DNA of 64,000 nt from Gammaproteobacteria bacterium (GTDB lineage: Bacteria > Pseudomonadota > Gammaproteobacteria > Ga0077554 > Ga007554): assembly GCA_023266055.1 (NCBI GenBank), contig JAHFRW010000007.1, positions 1-64,000 of the forward strand, in the 5' to 3' direction. Within the stretch, counting starts at the first letter, position 1. Each line of letters opens with the position of its first letter. Positions 54,019 through 63,460 of the stretch are shown one piece after another. Position numbers and translations under genes: made by a program. The notes below the pieces were generated by a model, which searched no databases, was not told where the DNA came from, and was given only the letters and a program-made list of their open reading frames with translations.

Positions 54019-55902
54019 TTATTCCTCCAGATAGGTATACCCCTCCAACCCTGCCGCAAGTTCTTCCAGATAGGTGTTGCGTTGCTCAGGGGTGAGTGAG
54101 GCATTGCTGATTTTGGTGCGATATGCGGTCAGCAGGTCGGCGGTGTTGAAGTTTACGTAGCGTAATACGGTTTCAACGGTGTCACCACGTTGCGCCTGTG
54201 TGAGTTTATAGTCGCCTTGTGCCGTGAGTTCGACGTTGATGGAGTCCGTGTCGCCAAACAGGTTGTGCATGTCTCCAAGAATTTCCTGGTAGGCGCCAAT
54301 GAGGAAGATGCCCAGCAGGTAGGTGTCTCCCGGTTGGTAATGGTGCACGGGCAGGGTGCTTTCCACGCCTTCGCGGTCGACGTAGTTGTCTATGCAGCCA
54401 TCGGAATCGCAGGTGAGGTCCTGGATCAATGCGCGCCGTGTGGGTTGTTTGTCGAGGTGATGGAGGGGGATGACCGGAAAAATCTGGTCGATGGCCCACA
54501 CGTCAGGCATGGATTGGAACAGTGAAAAATTACAGAAATATTTGTCCGCCAGTTTTTCATTGAGTTCGTCCAGCGCTTCACGGTGGGATTTGGCGCTGGG
54601 CTGCAACAGGGTGCGTACTTTGTGGCAGGTGGCGAAGTAGATTTGCTCGGCGTGCGAGCGTTGTTCCAATGTCAGTACGCCGTGTGTGTACATGGCTTGT
54701 GCTTCAGCCAGCCAGTGTTGGGCATCGTGGTAGGCTTCAAGCGCGGAGCGTGCGGAGAGGTTGCCGAGGCTGAACCATAAGTCCTGGATGATCTGGGGTG
54801 CCTCTGCCTCGGGGGCGCGCAGTGTTGCGCCATCCGGAACGCGGTCAATGTCGGTGACGTTGGTGATGAGGACGGCATGATGCGCGGTCATGGCGCGCCC
54901 CGATTCGGTGATGATGTCGGGGTGTGGCAGGTTTTGTGCGGCGCATGTTTCCCACAGGGCGTGTACGACGTTGTTGGCGTATTCTTCCACGCTGTAATTC
55001 ATGGAGCAGAAGCTGCGCGAACGGGTGCCTTCGTAATCCACACCCAGGCCACCGCCCACGTCCACGCATTTGATGTGCGCGCCGAGACGATGCAGCTCTG
55101 CATAGTAGCGTGCTGCTTCGCGCATGCCGTTTTGAATGTCACGAATGTTGGCGATTTGTGAGCCGAGGTGAAAGTGCAGCAGTTGCAGTGCGTCGAGCAT
55201 GTCTGCGGCACGCAGGCGCTCCACTACTTCGAGTACCTGGGTGGCGGACAGGCCGAATTTGGATTTTTCGCCGCCGGTGTTTTGCCATTTGCCTGCGCCA
55301 ATCGAGGCCAGACGCACGCGTACACCGAGCAGGGGTTTGATGTTGAGGGTGCGTGCTTCCTGTAATATCAGTTCCAGTTCCGAGAGTTTTTCCACGACGA
55401 TGTAAACGCGCTGGCCAATCTGTTTTCCTATCAGTGCCAGACGAATGTATTCACGGTCTTTATAGCCGTTGCATACGACGGTGCCGCCATTGGGTGTGAC
55501 CAGTGCCAGTACGGCCAGCAATTCGGGTTTGCTGCCTGCTTCCAGGCCGACACGTTCGCCGCCACTGGCAAGAATCTGTTCTACTACGCTGCGTTGCTGG
55601 TTGACCTTGATGGGGTAGACGGCGGTAAAGTGTGCCTGATAATTATCGGTCGCCATGGCCTGGGTGAAGGCGTTGCACAGTGTATCCACCCGGTCATGAA
55701 GAATGTCGGTGAAGCGCACCAGAGTGGGCAAGGAGAGGCCCGCCTGACGAATTTCCTGGGTCAGTTGGTACATGTCCACGCCGGGGTGTTTGCGATCGGG
55801 TCGGGCGATGACATGGCCTTGTTGATTCACGTCAAAGTAGCCGCCGCTCCAGTGGGCAATGTTGTAGGTGTCGCGTGCCTGTTCTGTAGTCCAAGTTGTC
55901 AT
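54019..55902 (-). CDS. speA: Biosynthetic arginine decarboxylase
   Basis: 627 residues. PLP-binding lysine in AVYPIKVNQQRSVVEQ (about 97-112), LHFHLGSQIANI, CVDVGGGLGVDYEGTRS and the C-terminal CDSDG motif. It converts arginine to agmatine for putrescine synthesis. The stop codon is only two bases from the GTTAGGC that ends the cassette array, so the array entered right behind speA. Divergent from speE, with 267 bp between. Confidence 0.96.
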   Translation of the reverse strand: MTTWTTEQARDTYNIAHWSGGYFDVNQQGHVIARPDRKHPGVDMYQLTQEIRQAGLSLPTLVRFTDILHDRVDTLCNAFTQAMATDNYQAHFTAVYPIKVNQQRSVVEQILASGGERVGLEAGSKPELLAVLALVTPNGGTVVCNGYKDREYIRLALIGKQIGQRVYIVVEKLSELELILQEARTLNIKPLLGVRVRLASIGAGKWQNTGGEKSKFGLSATQVLEVVERLRAADMLDALQLLHFHLGSQIANIRDIQNGMREAARYYAELHRLGAHIKCVDVGGGLGVDYEGTRSRSFCSMNYSVEEYANNVVHALWETCAAQNLPHPDIITESGRAMTAHHAVLITNVTDIDRVPDGATLRAPEAEAPQIIQDLWFSLGNLSARSALEAYHDAQHWLAEAQAMYTHGVLTLEQRSHAEQIYFATCHKVRTLLQPSAKSHREALDELNEKLADKYFCNFSLFQSMPDVWAIDQIFPVIPLHHLDKQPTRRALIQDLTCDSDGCIDNYVDREGVESTLPVHHYQPGDTYLLGIFLIGAYQEILGDMHNLFGDTDSINVELTAQGDYKLTQAQRGDTVETVLRYVNFNTADLLTAYRTKISNASLTPEQRNTYLEELAAGLEGYTYLEE

Positions 55903-56169
55903 GAGATTCCATCTTTAAGGTAAGGTGCGGCGTGTTCTGAAAGCGGCGCGCAAGGCCGGGGCAGATATCACTAATAGGTTGAATGTTGTTTGGTTTTTAA
56001 TGAAAATGTGCTCAGGGTCTAACGTTGTTGGTGCGCTATACAGGCGGCCAGTGTGCCATTTTCATTTGCCAATGTCAGGATTATGGAAGATTTGCGCCCG
56101 GAAGGAAACCAAAAGGGCTATAATTCAGGTTAATGTGAATATCCCGATTTTTAGTATGGACGGCATGGC

Positions 56170-57036
56170 ATGACACTGGACAAACACTGGTATACCGAGA
56201 TCTATCCCGCTGATGGCGCGGCTTTTTCATTGAAAGTAAAAGAAAAATTGCACGATGTGCAGACGCCGTATCAGCGTATAGAGGTGTATGAGACGGAAGG
56301 ATTTGGGACGTTGATGACCATTGACGGGTTGGTGATGGTGACGGACCGTGATAATTTTATTTATCACGAGATGATGTCGCATCCGGTATTGTTTACGCAT
56401 GCCGACCCCAAAAATGTGTTGATTATTGGCGGCGGGGATTGTGGTACCTTGCGGGAGGTGCTCAAGCACCCTGGGGTTGTCCAGGCGCAGCAGGTTGATA
56501 TTGATGAGGGTGTGACACGTGCGGCTGAGTTGTATTTCCCGGAACTGGTTGACGCCAACAGTGACCCGCGTGCCGAACTGTATTTTGATGATGGTATTAA
56601 ATGGGTCGCTGATGCGGCACCGGGCAGTTATGATGTGATTATCGTTGACAGTACGGATCCGGTTGGCCCGGCTGAAGGGTTATTTTCAGAAGCGTTTTTC
56701 CGCAGTTGCCACAGTGCATTGCGTGCGGGTGGGTTGATTGTGCAGCAAAGCGAATCGCCCCTGTTCCATCAGAAGATTATCAATGATATGCACAGTGCCA
56801 TGCAGCGCGCCGGGTTTGGCGGCACGCGCACGCTGAACTTTCCGCAATGCAGTTATCCTTCGGGCTGGTGGTCCGCCACGCTGTCCCGGCGTGTTACTCC
56901 CGAAGGCTCTGAGCAGGGTACGGCATTAACAGAATTTCGCGAGCGCGATGCGGCTGGCAAGTTATTTAAAACCCGCTACTATAACGCTGCAATTCATCGG
57001 GCGGCTCTGACGTTGCCCGAGTTTATGGTGCGTTAA
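56170..57036 (+). CDS. speE: Spermidine synthase (polyamine aminopropyltransferase)
   Basis: 288 residues. [20 protein letters not shown] at the start, [20 protein letters not shown], the decarboxylated-SAM site [18 protein letters not shown] and the putrescine-site [16 protein letters not shown]. Transfers aminopropyl groups to putrescine. Together with divergent speA it gives an agmatine-derived route; agmatinase or agmatine deiminase is not in the window. Confidence 0.97.
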   Translation: MTLDKHWYTEIYPADGAAFSLKVKEKLHDVQTPYQRIEVYETEGFGTLMTIDGLVMVTDRDNFIYHEMMSHPVLFTHADPKNVLIIGGGDCGTLREVLKHPGVVQAQQVDIDEGVTRAAELYFPELVDANSDPRAELYFDDGIKWVADAAPGSYDVIIVDSTDPVGPAEGLFSEAFFRSCHSALRAGGLIVQQSESPLFHQKIINDMHSAMQRAGFGGTRTLNFPQCSYPSGWWSATLSRRVTPEGSEQGTALTEFRERDAAGKLFKTRYYNAAIHRAALTLPEFMVR

Positions 57037-57068
57037 TCACCCCTTGGTATAGAGACGGAAACTTTTCC

Positions 57069-59747
57069 ATGCGTATCCCTTCGATCTGTTGCTTGCGTGT
57101 TTTTCGGCCGTTGCTGGGTATGGTGTTGAGCGTGATGGCCACTTCTGCCAGCGCCACTTACACCATTACCGATCTGGGTGCGAATATCCAGCCATATAAC
57201 ATCAGCAATAACGGCATTATCGTTGGAAGTAACGCCAACACGTCACCTATGGTGGGGATTGTCGGCACCGGTGGCGCACTTCAACCACTTTCAGCATCGA
57301 CGCTGGAGAGCAAGGGCAACGCCGTTAACAGCGGTGGTTTGGCGGTCGGCTATAACTATATTGATGGTGTGCAGCGGCGCGCCTTTCTGCGCGTGCCGGG
57401 CGCTGCATTAAGTAACTTTGAGGCCACGGCCCTTGGGGCGAGTGATGTCAGTGAGTTTGATCACGTTGCGGGTACGCTCGGGCCGGATGGGCAGCGGCGT
57501 GGTTTTGTTTATAATCTGAAAAACCAGAGCATTATTTCGTTGCCGACGTTTGGTGGGGCTGAAGGTTGGGCGAGCGGTATCAATAATCGTGGTGCGGTGG
57601 TGGGCGCTGCACGTGATACCAGTGGTGCACTCAGGGCCTTTTCGGCAGCCTATGGTAGCAACAGCATCACTAATCTGGGCACGCTGACCGGGTTTACCGA
57701 TAGCGAAGCCAGCGCGGTGAATGATTCCGGTCATGTCGTGGGATGGGTATCCAAAACACCGGCTTCAGCCGCCGCCAACAAGCGTGCGTTTGTGTGGGTG
57801 CCGGTCGTGGGCGCCACCGGCGTGCAGGATCTGGGTACCCGGGGAACGGACGTAGGCAGTGTGGCCAATGACATTAATAATGCCGGGTATGTGGTCGGTC
57901 ATTCGGTGGCGGCAGATGGCAGCACCCGTGCCTTCTTTCATGATCGCAAGGCCACCAATGTTAATGCCATTGCGGGCAATCCCACGTATCTTTATCTAGG
58001 CACTTCCAATGGAGTGTACCGTAGCAGTGACGGTGGCATCACCATTGCCGTGCGCAGCAACGGACTCAAGGAACTTAATGTGACGGCACTGGGGACAACA
58101 GCCAGTAATCCGCTGGTCGTCTATGCAGGCACTGCCAGGGGGATGTACAAATCGGTTGATGGAGGGGCGAACTGGGTTGCAATCAATACCGGATTGACGT
58201 TTATTGATGCTACCACCAGCCCTGCTGTGGAGGTGGCACGGGCTATCAGCACATTGGCTATTGTTGGGGACAACGTGGCAACGGTATTGGTCGGGACAAA
58301 TGTTGGAGTATACCGTACTACCAATGGCGGTGACAGTTGGAGTACCGTAACCAATCCGGGCAATTCAGCGGTGGTGGTCAATGAAATCAGGAATATTCCC
58401 GGTTCCCTGACAGTGTATGTCGCCACTAACAACGGTATTTTTGCCAGCACTGATGGCGGCGCAACCCTGGCGAGCATTCAGGGTTCTGGTTTGCCAACAG
58501 CGGCCGCTATTACTGCTGTCGATGCTGCATATACTGCTACCGTGATAACGGCTGTGTATGTCGGTACTTCGACAGGGATATTCAAGTCTACCAATTCCTT
58601 TGCCTCCAACCCGACATGGGCAGATGCCGGCGGTACGGGCGCGACTGGCTTGCCGGCGGCACGCAGTATCCGCCGCTTGAGGTTTCATAAAGGCACCACC
58701 ACAGATACCCTTTATGCGGCACTTGCCGGTGTTGGTGTACATAAAACCACGAATGGTGGGAGTGACTGGACAGCGGTGACCCAAACGGGGTTAACCAACC
58801 TTAGTGCTCTGGCGTTTGCTGTGACTTCGGCAGCATCGCCTGTACTGTATATGGGTACATTGAGTGGCATGTTCCGGTTTACCGATCCAACCAGTACCAG
58901 TTGGACGCTCACCAACAACATGCAGGATTTGAATGCCCTGATTCCCGGTGGTTCGGGCTGGGTGTTACGTAATGCAACGGCGATTAATAATGCAGGGCAG
59001 ATTGTCGGCTGGGGCGATGTCGGTGCAGAATCGCATGGCTTTCTCCTGACGCCGACGGAAGGTATTACCACCGCGCAACTGACACTGACCAAGAGTTTGC
59101 CTGCCGCCCCGTATCAGCAGTTTGTGCCTGTGAATTATACGCTCACCGTCACCAATAATGGCCCCGCTACGGCCACGTCTATTTTGCTGACGGACTGGTT
59201 GCCGGACAATGTAACCTTGCGCGCGACTCAAGGCGCCCCCTGCACCAATATTGACAGCATTACCCTGACCTGCCAGCTGGATAATCTGGAGGCAGGCAAA
59301 AGTCGTAAAATCACGGTTATCGTTTCACCGGATGGGCCGAATGTTTCACTGAATAATATTGCTCGGGTAGTGGCCAATGAATCTGATCTGGCGTTTTCTG
59401 ATAATACTTCTGCCGTGGAGGCCACAACAAATAAGTGTTTTATTGCCACGGCTGCCTATGGTTCATTTCTGGATCCGCATGTGCAGACATTGCGTGATTT
59501 CCGGGATGAATATTTGCTGCCGCATGCCGCAGGACGCGCATTTGTGGCATGGTATTACCGTACTTCGCCGCCACTTGCCGGATTTATCGCGCAGCATGAA
59601 AGTGCGCGCGTGGTGACCCGATTATTGTTGATGCCGGTAGTGTATGCGGTGAAATACCCGGTAGGTGCGGTGGTAGTGATATTGTTGATGGTGGGCGGTA
59701 TCAGCCGTTGGCGGTGTCAGCGGGTGGCGGGCATGGTGCGCGCCTAA
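57069..59747 (+). CDS. Large secreted HAF/BNR-repeat protein with DUF11 domain
   Basis: 892 residues. Signal peptide (about 1-29). HAF-type beta-propeller repeats at about 35-310 ([31 protein letters not shown]). Sortilin/BNR-like repeats at about 310-630 ([31 protein letters not shown]). Another HAF repeat near 640, a DUF11 domain (about 670-790, [20 protein letters not shown]), then the conserved [10 protein letters not shown] block and a C-terminal membrane helix ([16 protein letters not shown]) with a basic end. The [10 protein letters not shown] tail occurs on cell-surface proteins of many proteobacteria and probably serves in sorting. It likely faces outward and binds an unknown partner. 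Confidence 0.82.
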   Translation: MRIPSICCLRVFRPLLGMVLSVMATSASATYTITDLGANIQPYNISNNGIIVGSNANTSPMVGIVGTGGALQPLSASTLESKGNAVNSGGLAVGYNYIDGVQRRAFLRVPGAALSNFEATALGASDVSEFDHVAGTLGPDGQRRGFVYNLKNQSIISLPTFGGAEGWASGINNRGAVVGAARDTSGALRAFSAAYGSNSITNLGTLTGFTDSEASAVNDSGHVVGWVSKTPASAAANKRAFVWVPVVGATGVQDLGTRGTDVGSVANDINNAGYVVGHSVAADGSTRAFFHDRKATNVNAIAGNPTYLYLGTSNGVYRSSDGGITIAVRSNGLKELNVTALGTTASNPLVVYAGTARGMYKSVDGGANWVAINTGLTFIDATTSPAVEVARAISTLAIVGDNVATVLVGTNVGVYRTTNGGDSWSTVTNPGNSAVVVNEIRNIPGSLTVYVATNNGIFASTDGGATLASIQGSGLPTAAAITAVDAAYTATVITAVYVGTSTGIFKSTNSFASNPTWADAGGTGATGLPAARSIRRLRFHKGTTTDTLYAALAGVGVHKTTNGGSDWTAVTQTGLTNLSALAFAVTSAASPVLYMGTLSGMFRFTDPTSTSWTLTNNMQDLNALIPGGSGWVLRNATAINNAGQIVGWGDVGAESHGFLLTPTEGITTAQLTLTKSLPAAPYQQFVPVNYTLTVTNNGPATATSILLTDWLPDNVTLRATQGAPCTNIDSITLTCQLDNLEAGKSRKITVIVSPDGPNVSLNNIARVVANESDLAFSDNTSAVEATTNKCFIATAAYGSFLDPHVQTLRDFRDEYLLPHAAGRAFVAWYYRTSPPLAGFIAQHESARVVTRLLLMPVVYAVKYPVGAVVVILLMVGGISRWRCQRVAGMVRA

Positions 59748-59762
59748 CCGAAGTATCTGGAT

Positions 59763-60221
59763 TTACTGGCACCAGCGTTCTACTTCCTTACGCATGGTTT
59801 CAGTGGTTTTGCTGCGTTCTTCCAGAGGCAGCAGACGACGATTCCCATCCTTGTCGTTTTCAAACAGCAAGGCACCGGCACCTTCCAGTTGTGCCAGATT
59901 CTGTTTGGATGCAGCGCAGTGTTTTTCCATTTCTTCCTGGCTGGGGCCTGCATTAGCGGCGGCGGCCGCCGCCGCCATTTCCTTTTTCTGTTCGTTATCT
60001 TTTCCCTGTCTCTTTAATGCTTCAAGACGTTGTTGTGATGCCGTGTCGACAGGCGGTGCCGGTGGAACACGCAGGGTTTGCGCTGCGGGTGCCTCAGGAC
60101 GGTCGCCATAATGTACCTTGCCCTCGGCATCCACCCATTTATAGACACTTTCCGCGCTGGCGCTGGTAATTAAAGTTCCTGTAAAACAAATAATTATCGC
60201 TATTATGGGCGAATATTTCAT
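59763..60221 (-). CDS. DUF4124-domain periplasmic protein
   Basis: 152 residues from the ATG at 60221, giving a full signal peptide (MKYSPIIAIIICFTGTLITS); the frame is open to 60344 without support. After it comes the DUF4124 core SVYKWVDAEGKVHYGDRPE, then a charged coiled-coil (LEALKRQGKDNEQKKEMAAA) and a C-terminal domain with one Cys (EKHCAASKQNLAQLEGAG). Function of DUF4124 unknown. Convergent with the large HAF protein gene. Confidence 0.85.
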   Translation of the reverse strand: MKYSPIIAIIICFTGTLITSASAESVYKWVDAEGKVHYGDRPEAPAAQTLRVPPAPPVDTASQQRLEALKRQGKDNEQKKEMAAAAAAANAGPSQEEMEKHCAASKQNLAQLEGAGALLFENDKDGNRRLLPLEERSKTTETMRKEVERWCQ

Positions 60222-60285
60222 GGTCGGGTATCTTGAGGGTGATGGTTCATTGATAACTAAATATCGGCCTGCTGCGGCGACACTT

Positions 60286-60600
60286 GAGATGGAGACAGGT
60301 TTAATCTCCACGGTAACCGTAAAAGCAGGTGATAGCCTCGACAAGATTGCCAGGGATCAGGGCAAGCACCATCGAGTTGCTGAAAAAGCTCAATCCAGCG
60401 GCGCAAATGTTGCGCCCCGGTCAGGCACTGAAATCTCAGAAAGCTACCATGAAAAAGGTGATTGTTGGCGGGAAACGGATCACGACATCAAACATCCCTA
60501 TATTTACTATAACGGTGGTGGCGACTCGTTGTATGTAAAAAAACTGGACGATGTACTTCCGTTGATACGGAAAGTAAAGGTGGGGATATGCGCACAATGA
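60286..60600 (+). pseudogene. Frameshifted LysM-domain protein
   Basis: TVTVKAGDSLDKIARDQG (about 60310-60362) is the first half of a LysM motif. After one extra base it continues in another frame as STIELLKKLNPAAQMLRPGQ ALKS, and a third frame follows with YNGGGDSLYVKKLDDVLPLI. So a small LysM (peptidoglycan-binding) protein gene carries at least two frameshifts. Divergent from the DUF4124 gene. Confidence 0.65.
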
Positions 60601-60740
60601 ATAATTGGTAACGCGCTTGAAATAATGCGGCTGGCCTGCGTATCTGAACCGAACGTCTGACGGACTGCCAGCCCAGGGATGTTATCGCTGATCTTCCCCT
60701 GAAGTGAGTGTGTCATGATGCCATGCACAGATACGGTCGG

Positions 60741-61244
60741 TTATTTAACAGTGATCCGCGCACGGTTTTTTTCTATGGTTTTCTCGCCGATGCCCTTGAC
60801 CTGACTCAGCGCATCGGCGGATTTGAAGGGCCCGTGTTTGGTGCGGTGCGCAACAATGGCGTTGGCCCGCTGTTCCCCGATGCCCTGCAGGGCTTTTGCC
60901 AGTGTTATCGCATCGGCGCTGTTGATGTTGATCTGCTGTGCTACGGTGGCAGCAGGCGGGGGGGTACTGGTGTTCCTGTCTTTTAAGGTCGTTGCAGGGT
61001 CTTGTGTGGGTGCCCTTTCCAGCGTGGGAGTTTGGGTTGCCCGGCGTTCCGTTGTCCAGGTGGTTACCTGCGTGGTGGGTGAGGTGAGATTGACCGGGCG
61101 TGCCTGGGTGCTGTAGGGCTTATCGGCGTAATGCACCCCTCCTGCGGCGTCTACCCATTTGTAAACGTCGGTTGTTGCCCATAATACGGGAGAACCCAGG
61201 CCCAGCAGGAGCCATAAAGCGGTTTTTAGCAGGTGTTTGAGCAT
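60741..61244 (-). CDS. DUF4124 and helix-hairpin-helix protein
   Basis: 167 residues. Signal peptide (about 1-23), DUF4124 core (DVYKWVDAAGGVHYADKPY), a Thr/Pro-rich linker, and a C-terminal ComEA-like helix-hairpin-helix pair (ININSADAITLAKALQGIG, ADALSQVKGIGEKTIEKNR). The last part resembles periplasmic DNA-binding ComEA, so it may bind DNA outside the cytoplasm; the fusion to DUF4124 is uncommon. Confidence 0.85.
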   Translation of the reverse strand: MLKHLLKTALWLLLGLGSPVLWATTDVYKWVDAAGGVHYADKPYSTQARPVNLTSPTTQVTTWTTERRATQTPTLERAPTQDPATTLKDRNTSTPPPAATVAQQININSADAITLAKALQGIGEQRANAIVAHRTKHGPFKSADALSQVKGIGEKTIEKNRARITVK

Positions 61245-61369
61245 GGTTTCAAGGTACGGTAGTAGTGAACGGGGTTAGTGGTAATGACTATAAGCCACAA
61301 TGGCTGTACAAACAATAACCCCGGCTTGATTTTTTATGGAAAAAACATGGCAAGGCATGTTTAAGGTCT

Positions 61370-62047
61370 TCAGGCGATTTTCTGCTTTTCAAACGCCCTG
61401 GAAATATTCATGTAATGGAAGTTGTTCTGGCTCTTGCCATAATCCATGCGCGAGAGTGAGGCATAGTCGATGGTGAGCTGGCGATGCAGTTCCAGCGGCA
61501 TTTTCAGGGCGTCTGCCAGGCAGGCGCGGATCGGGCCGACGTGGGACACCACGGCAATGGTCTTGCCGGCATGGGTTGCGATCAGTTCGTTGATGACGGC
61601 TTTAACGCGCGCCAGCAGATCGTAGACGGATTCGCCGTTCTGCGGTTTAAATGCGGTCGGGTTCTGTTTCCATTGCTGGTATTCGGTGGGGTAGCCGTTT
61701 TCGATGTCGTGAAAATAGAGGCCTTCCCAGATGCCAAAACGACGTTCCTTTAAGGCCGCATTTTCCTGCAGTGGGGCGCCGGTGCTGCGGGCGATGGCAT
61801 CGGCGGTCATGCGGGTTCTGGCGCTGGGGCTGGTGCAGATCACGTCTATTTTCAGGTTACGCAGAAGTTCGGCGGCATATTCGGCCTGGCTGATGCCTTC
61901 GGCATTCAGCGGTGGATCTTCGCTTTTATTACCAAGACCATTGCTTTCGGCCATGTCAGCATTATCACAATAAATGCGGTCGAGCGGGAAGTCGGTTTTG
62001 CCGTGGCGTACGTAGATAATGCGGGTGTTGGGTTCCTTGGAGCGCAT
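61370..62047 (-). CDS. Histidine phosphatase family protein
   Basis: 225 residues. Catalytic RHG motif in IIYVRHGKTDFPLDR, and the second histidine in TIAVVSHVGPIRACLADAL. Branch of phosphoglycerate-mutase-like enzymes; substrate unknown. The gene begins 11 bp after the nikR stop, so it is probably cotranscribed with nikR. Confidence 0.9.
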   Translation of the reverse strand: MRSKEPNTRIIYVRHGKTDFPLDRIYCDNADMAESNGLGNKSEDPPLNAEGISQAEYAAELLRNLKIDVICTSPSARTRMTADAIARSTGAPLQENAALKERRFGIWEGLYFHDIENGYPTEYQQWKQNPTAFKPQNGESVYDLLARVKAVINELIATHAGKTIAVVSHVGPIRACLADALKMPLELHRQLTIDYASLSRMDYGKSQNNFHYMNISRAFEKQKIA

Positions 62048-62058
62048 GAGGTGCCTTC

Positions 62059-62520
62059 TTAGGTGATGGGGTTGCTGTGCGTGTGTGGCACAGGTGAGGT
62101 GTCATGCTGTTGTTGCGTGATTTCGACGGGTACCATGTGCAGTTTGCCATGCCGTACCCCGCGTGCCGCCATGACCAGGTTGGCGAAGGTGCGTACGCTC
62201 TGTATGGAACCGCGCAAAATGACCACTTCCAGGCAGTTATCATGATCCATGTGTACATGCATGCTGGACAAGGTGAGATCATGGTGATCGTGCTGCACCG
62301 AGGTAATACGGCTGGCCAGTTCGCTTTCATGGTGGTTGTAGATATAGCTGAGCGTTGCGACGCAGTGGCCTTCAGCCCAGTTTTCCAGACGTTCACTTTC
62401 CAGTCGCTCGCGTATCAGGTCGCGTATTGCCTCTGAACGATTGGCATAACCACGCGCGTTCATGAAGTCGTTAAACTGTGCGGCGAGTTGATCTTCTATT
62501 GATATGGTGAGGCGTTCCAT
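62059..62520 (-). CDS. nikR: Nickel-responsive regulator NikR
   Basis: 153 residues. N-terminal ribbon-helix-helix (RLTISIEDQLAAQFNDFM, NRSEAIRDLIRERL) and an ACT-like nickel domain with the ligand set in HVHMDHDNCLEVV plus an upstream histidine (SYIYNHHESEL). The C-terminus is extended and His-rich (QQHDTSPVPHTHSNP). NikR represses nickel uptake when nickel is bound. Neighbours (His-rich peptide, TonB receptor, a NikR-box-like repeat) fit nickel homeostasis. Confidence 0.92.
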   Translation of the reverse strand: MERLTISIEDQLAAQFNDFMNARGYANRSEAIRDLIRERLESERLENWAEGHCVATLSYIYNHHESELASRITSVQHDHHDLTLSSMHVHMDHDNCLEVVILRGSIQSVRTFANLVMAARGVRHGKLHMVPVEITQQQHDTSPVPHTHSNPIT

Positions 62521-62742
62521 GAATATTCCCTTGTCAGCACAGCCTGCCGGAAGGAGGCCATGGCAAAATTATATCCTATTTTGGACGCTGAAATAGCCGT
62601 GCCACCTGTTTTTAGGGAGGAGCTGTGCCTGCGAGGAGTGGAGAGGGCGTTTTATGTGTGTGAGTGCTGAGAGCCGACTGTGTCGCCCGGATGTGGATGC
62701 TCGTGCTCGGCCAGTTCTTTTTCCGGATGCCGGTGTTCATGA

Positions 62743-62859
62743 TTATTGGGGTTGGGAGTGCTCGTGAGGGTATGCATGCGCATGTGGGTGGCTATGAACG
62801 GTATCGTCATGTTTGTGTGGATGTTCATGTGTGTGTTCGTGTTCTTTCTTGATGGTCAT
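62743..62859 (-). CDS. Histidine-rich small protein (38 residues, possibly frameshifted)
   Basis: AAGGAG lies about 9 bases before the ATG at 62859. The product MTIKKEHEHTHEHPHKH followed by DDTVHSHPHAHAYPHEHSQPQ has 12 histidines in 38 residues. After the stop, a different frame continues to TAA at 62652 with more His-rich sequence (NNHEHRHPEKELAEHEH, PHPGDTVGSQHSHT), so an intact gene would give about 70 residues; a frameshift or sequencing error has split it. Such peptides bind nickel or zinc, which fits nikR 223 bp to the left. Confidence 0.6.
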   Translation of the reverse strand: MTIKKEHEHTHEHPHKHDDTVHSHPHAHAYPHEHSQPQ

Positions 62860-63234
62860 TGTCGTGCTCTCCTTGGTCGTGGTTGGGGTAAATGGTTTTT
62901 TCCCGGAATGCCCGGGTCATTTCATGGGTTTACTGATTTGATGCGGCACATGGGGCGTATGCGGGTGCTGGGTGATAATGCTGGGTATGAATCCTGTTTT
63001 TTTCAGCCGGTCTGGGACGAAAAGGTCCAAGATTTGTCAATGAATCCGGTTTGTTATGGGGCGCACGTGCAGTTTGCTCGGGGTCAGGAACCACCCGCCG
63101 TACGACGATTCCGGAAGATGTCCCGGTTTTTTGTGGGGGGTGCCGGAAATAGAATTGGTCACAGGCCATTGCATCCACCTCTTGATCTGTCAATGTGTCG
63201 AGTAAAAATGCCTTGTCCGTCCGGAGTGGCGACG

Positions 63235-63261
63235 GTATGATAAAATATAAAATATTCATAC
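63235..63261. promoter_or_regulatory. NikR-box-like inverted repeat
   Basis: GTATGA (63235-63240), 15 bases of A/T, TCATAC (63256-63261). Escherichia coli NikR binds GTATGA-N16-TCATAC, so the half-sites are identical and the spacer one base shorter. It lies upstream of the leftward His-rich gene and downstream of the TonB receptor. Binding is inferred. Confidence 0.5.
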
Positions 63262-63422
63262 CTATGTCAATGGCTATTTTTTATTTTAAAAATTATAAAG
63301 ATACCGGCTTATGTATTGATTGGGGTTGGCGAAAGCAGGGTTTGAGATTAAGCGTGACTTGCCAGATTCCAGCGTTGCTTATGGCGTGACCGAGTAGAAT
63401 GTCGGCCAGGGTGAATGTCATA

Positions 63423-63452
63423 TCCACCGACAGGGTGAGCCCTGTCGGTGGA
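63423..63452 (-). terminator. Hairpin after the TonB-receptor gene
   Basis: TCCACCGACAGGG (63423-63435) pairs perfectly with CCCTGTCGGTGGA (63440-63452), loop TGAG. It starts 9 bp after the stop codon of the receptor. There is no T-run on the minus strand, so it may protect the 3' end rather than terminate. Confidence 0.5.
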
Positions 63453-63460
63453 TGATGGTT

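Larger units (their letters stand above)
62860..63460. other. Intergenic region with NikR-box-like site
   Basis: 601 bp. The left 370 bp contain a minus-strand frame of low credibility; I see no family in it. At 63235-63261 is the inverted repeat GTATGA-N15-TCATAC. At 63423-63452 is a perfect 13-bp hairpin listed separately. Confidence 0.4.

Noticed and set aside
62930-63259. 109-codon minus-strand frame upstream of the His-rich gene
   Set aside because: Its ATG lies inside the NikR-like repeat, there is no ribosome-binding site, and the composition looks non-coding.
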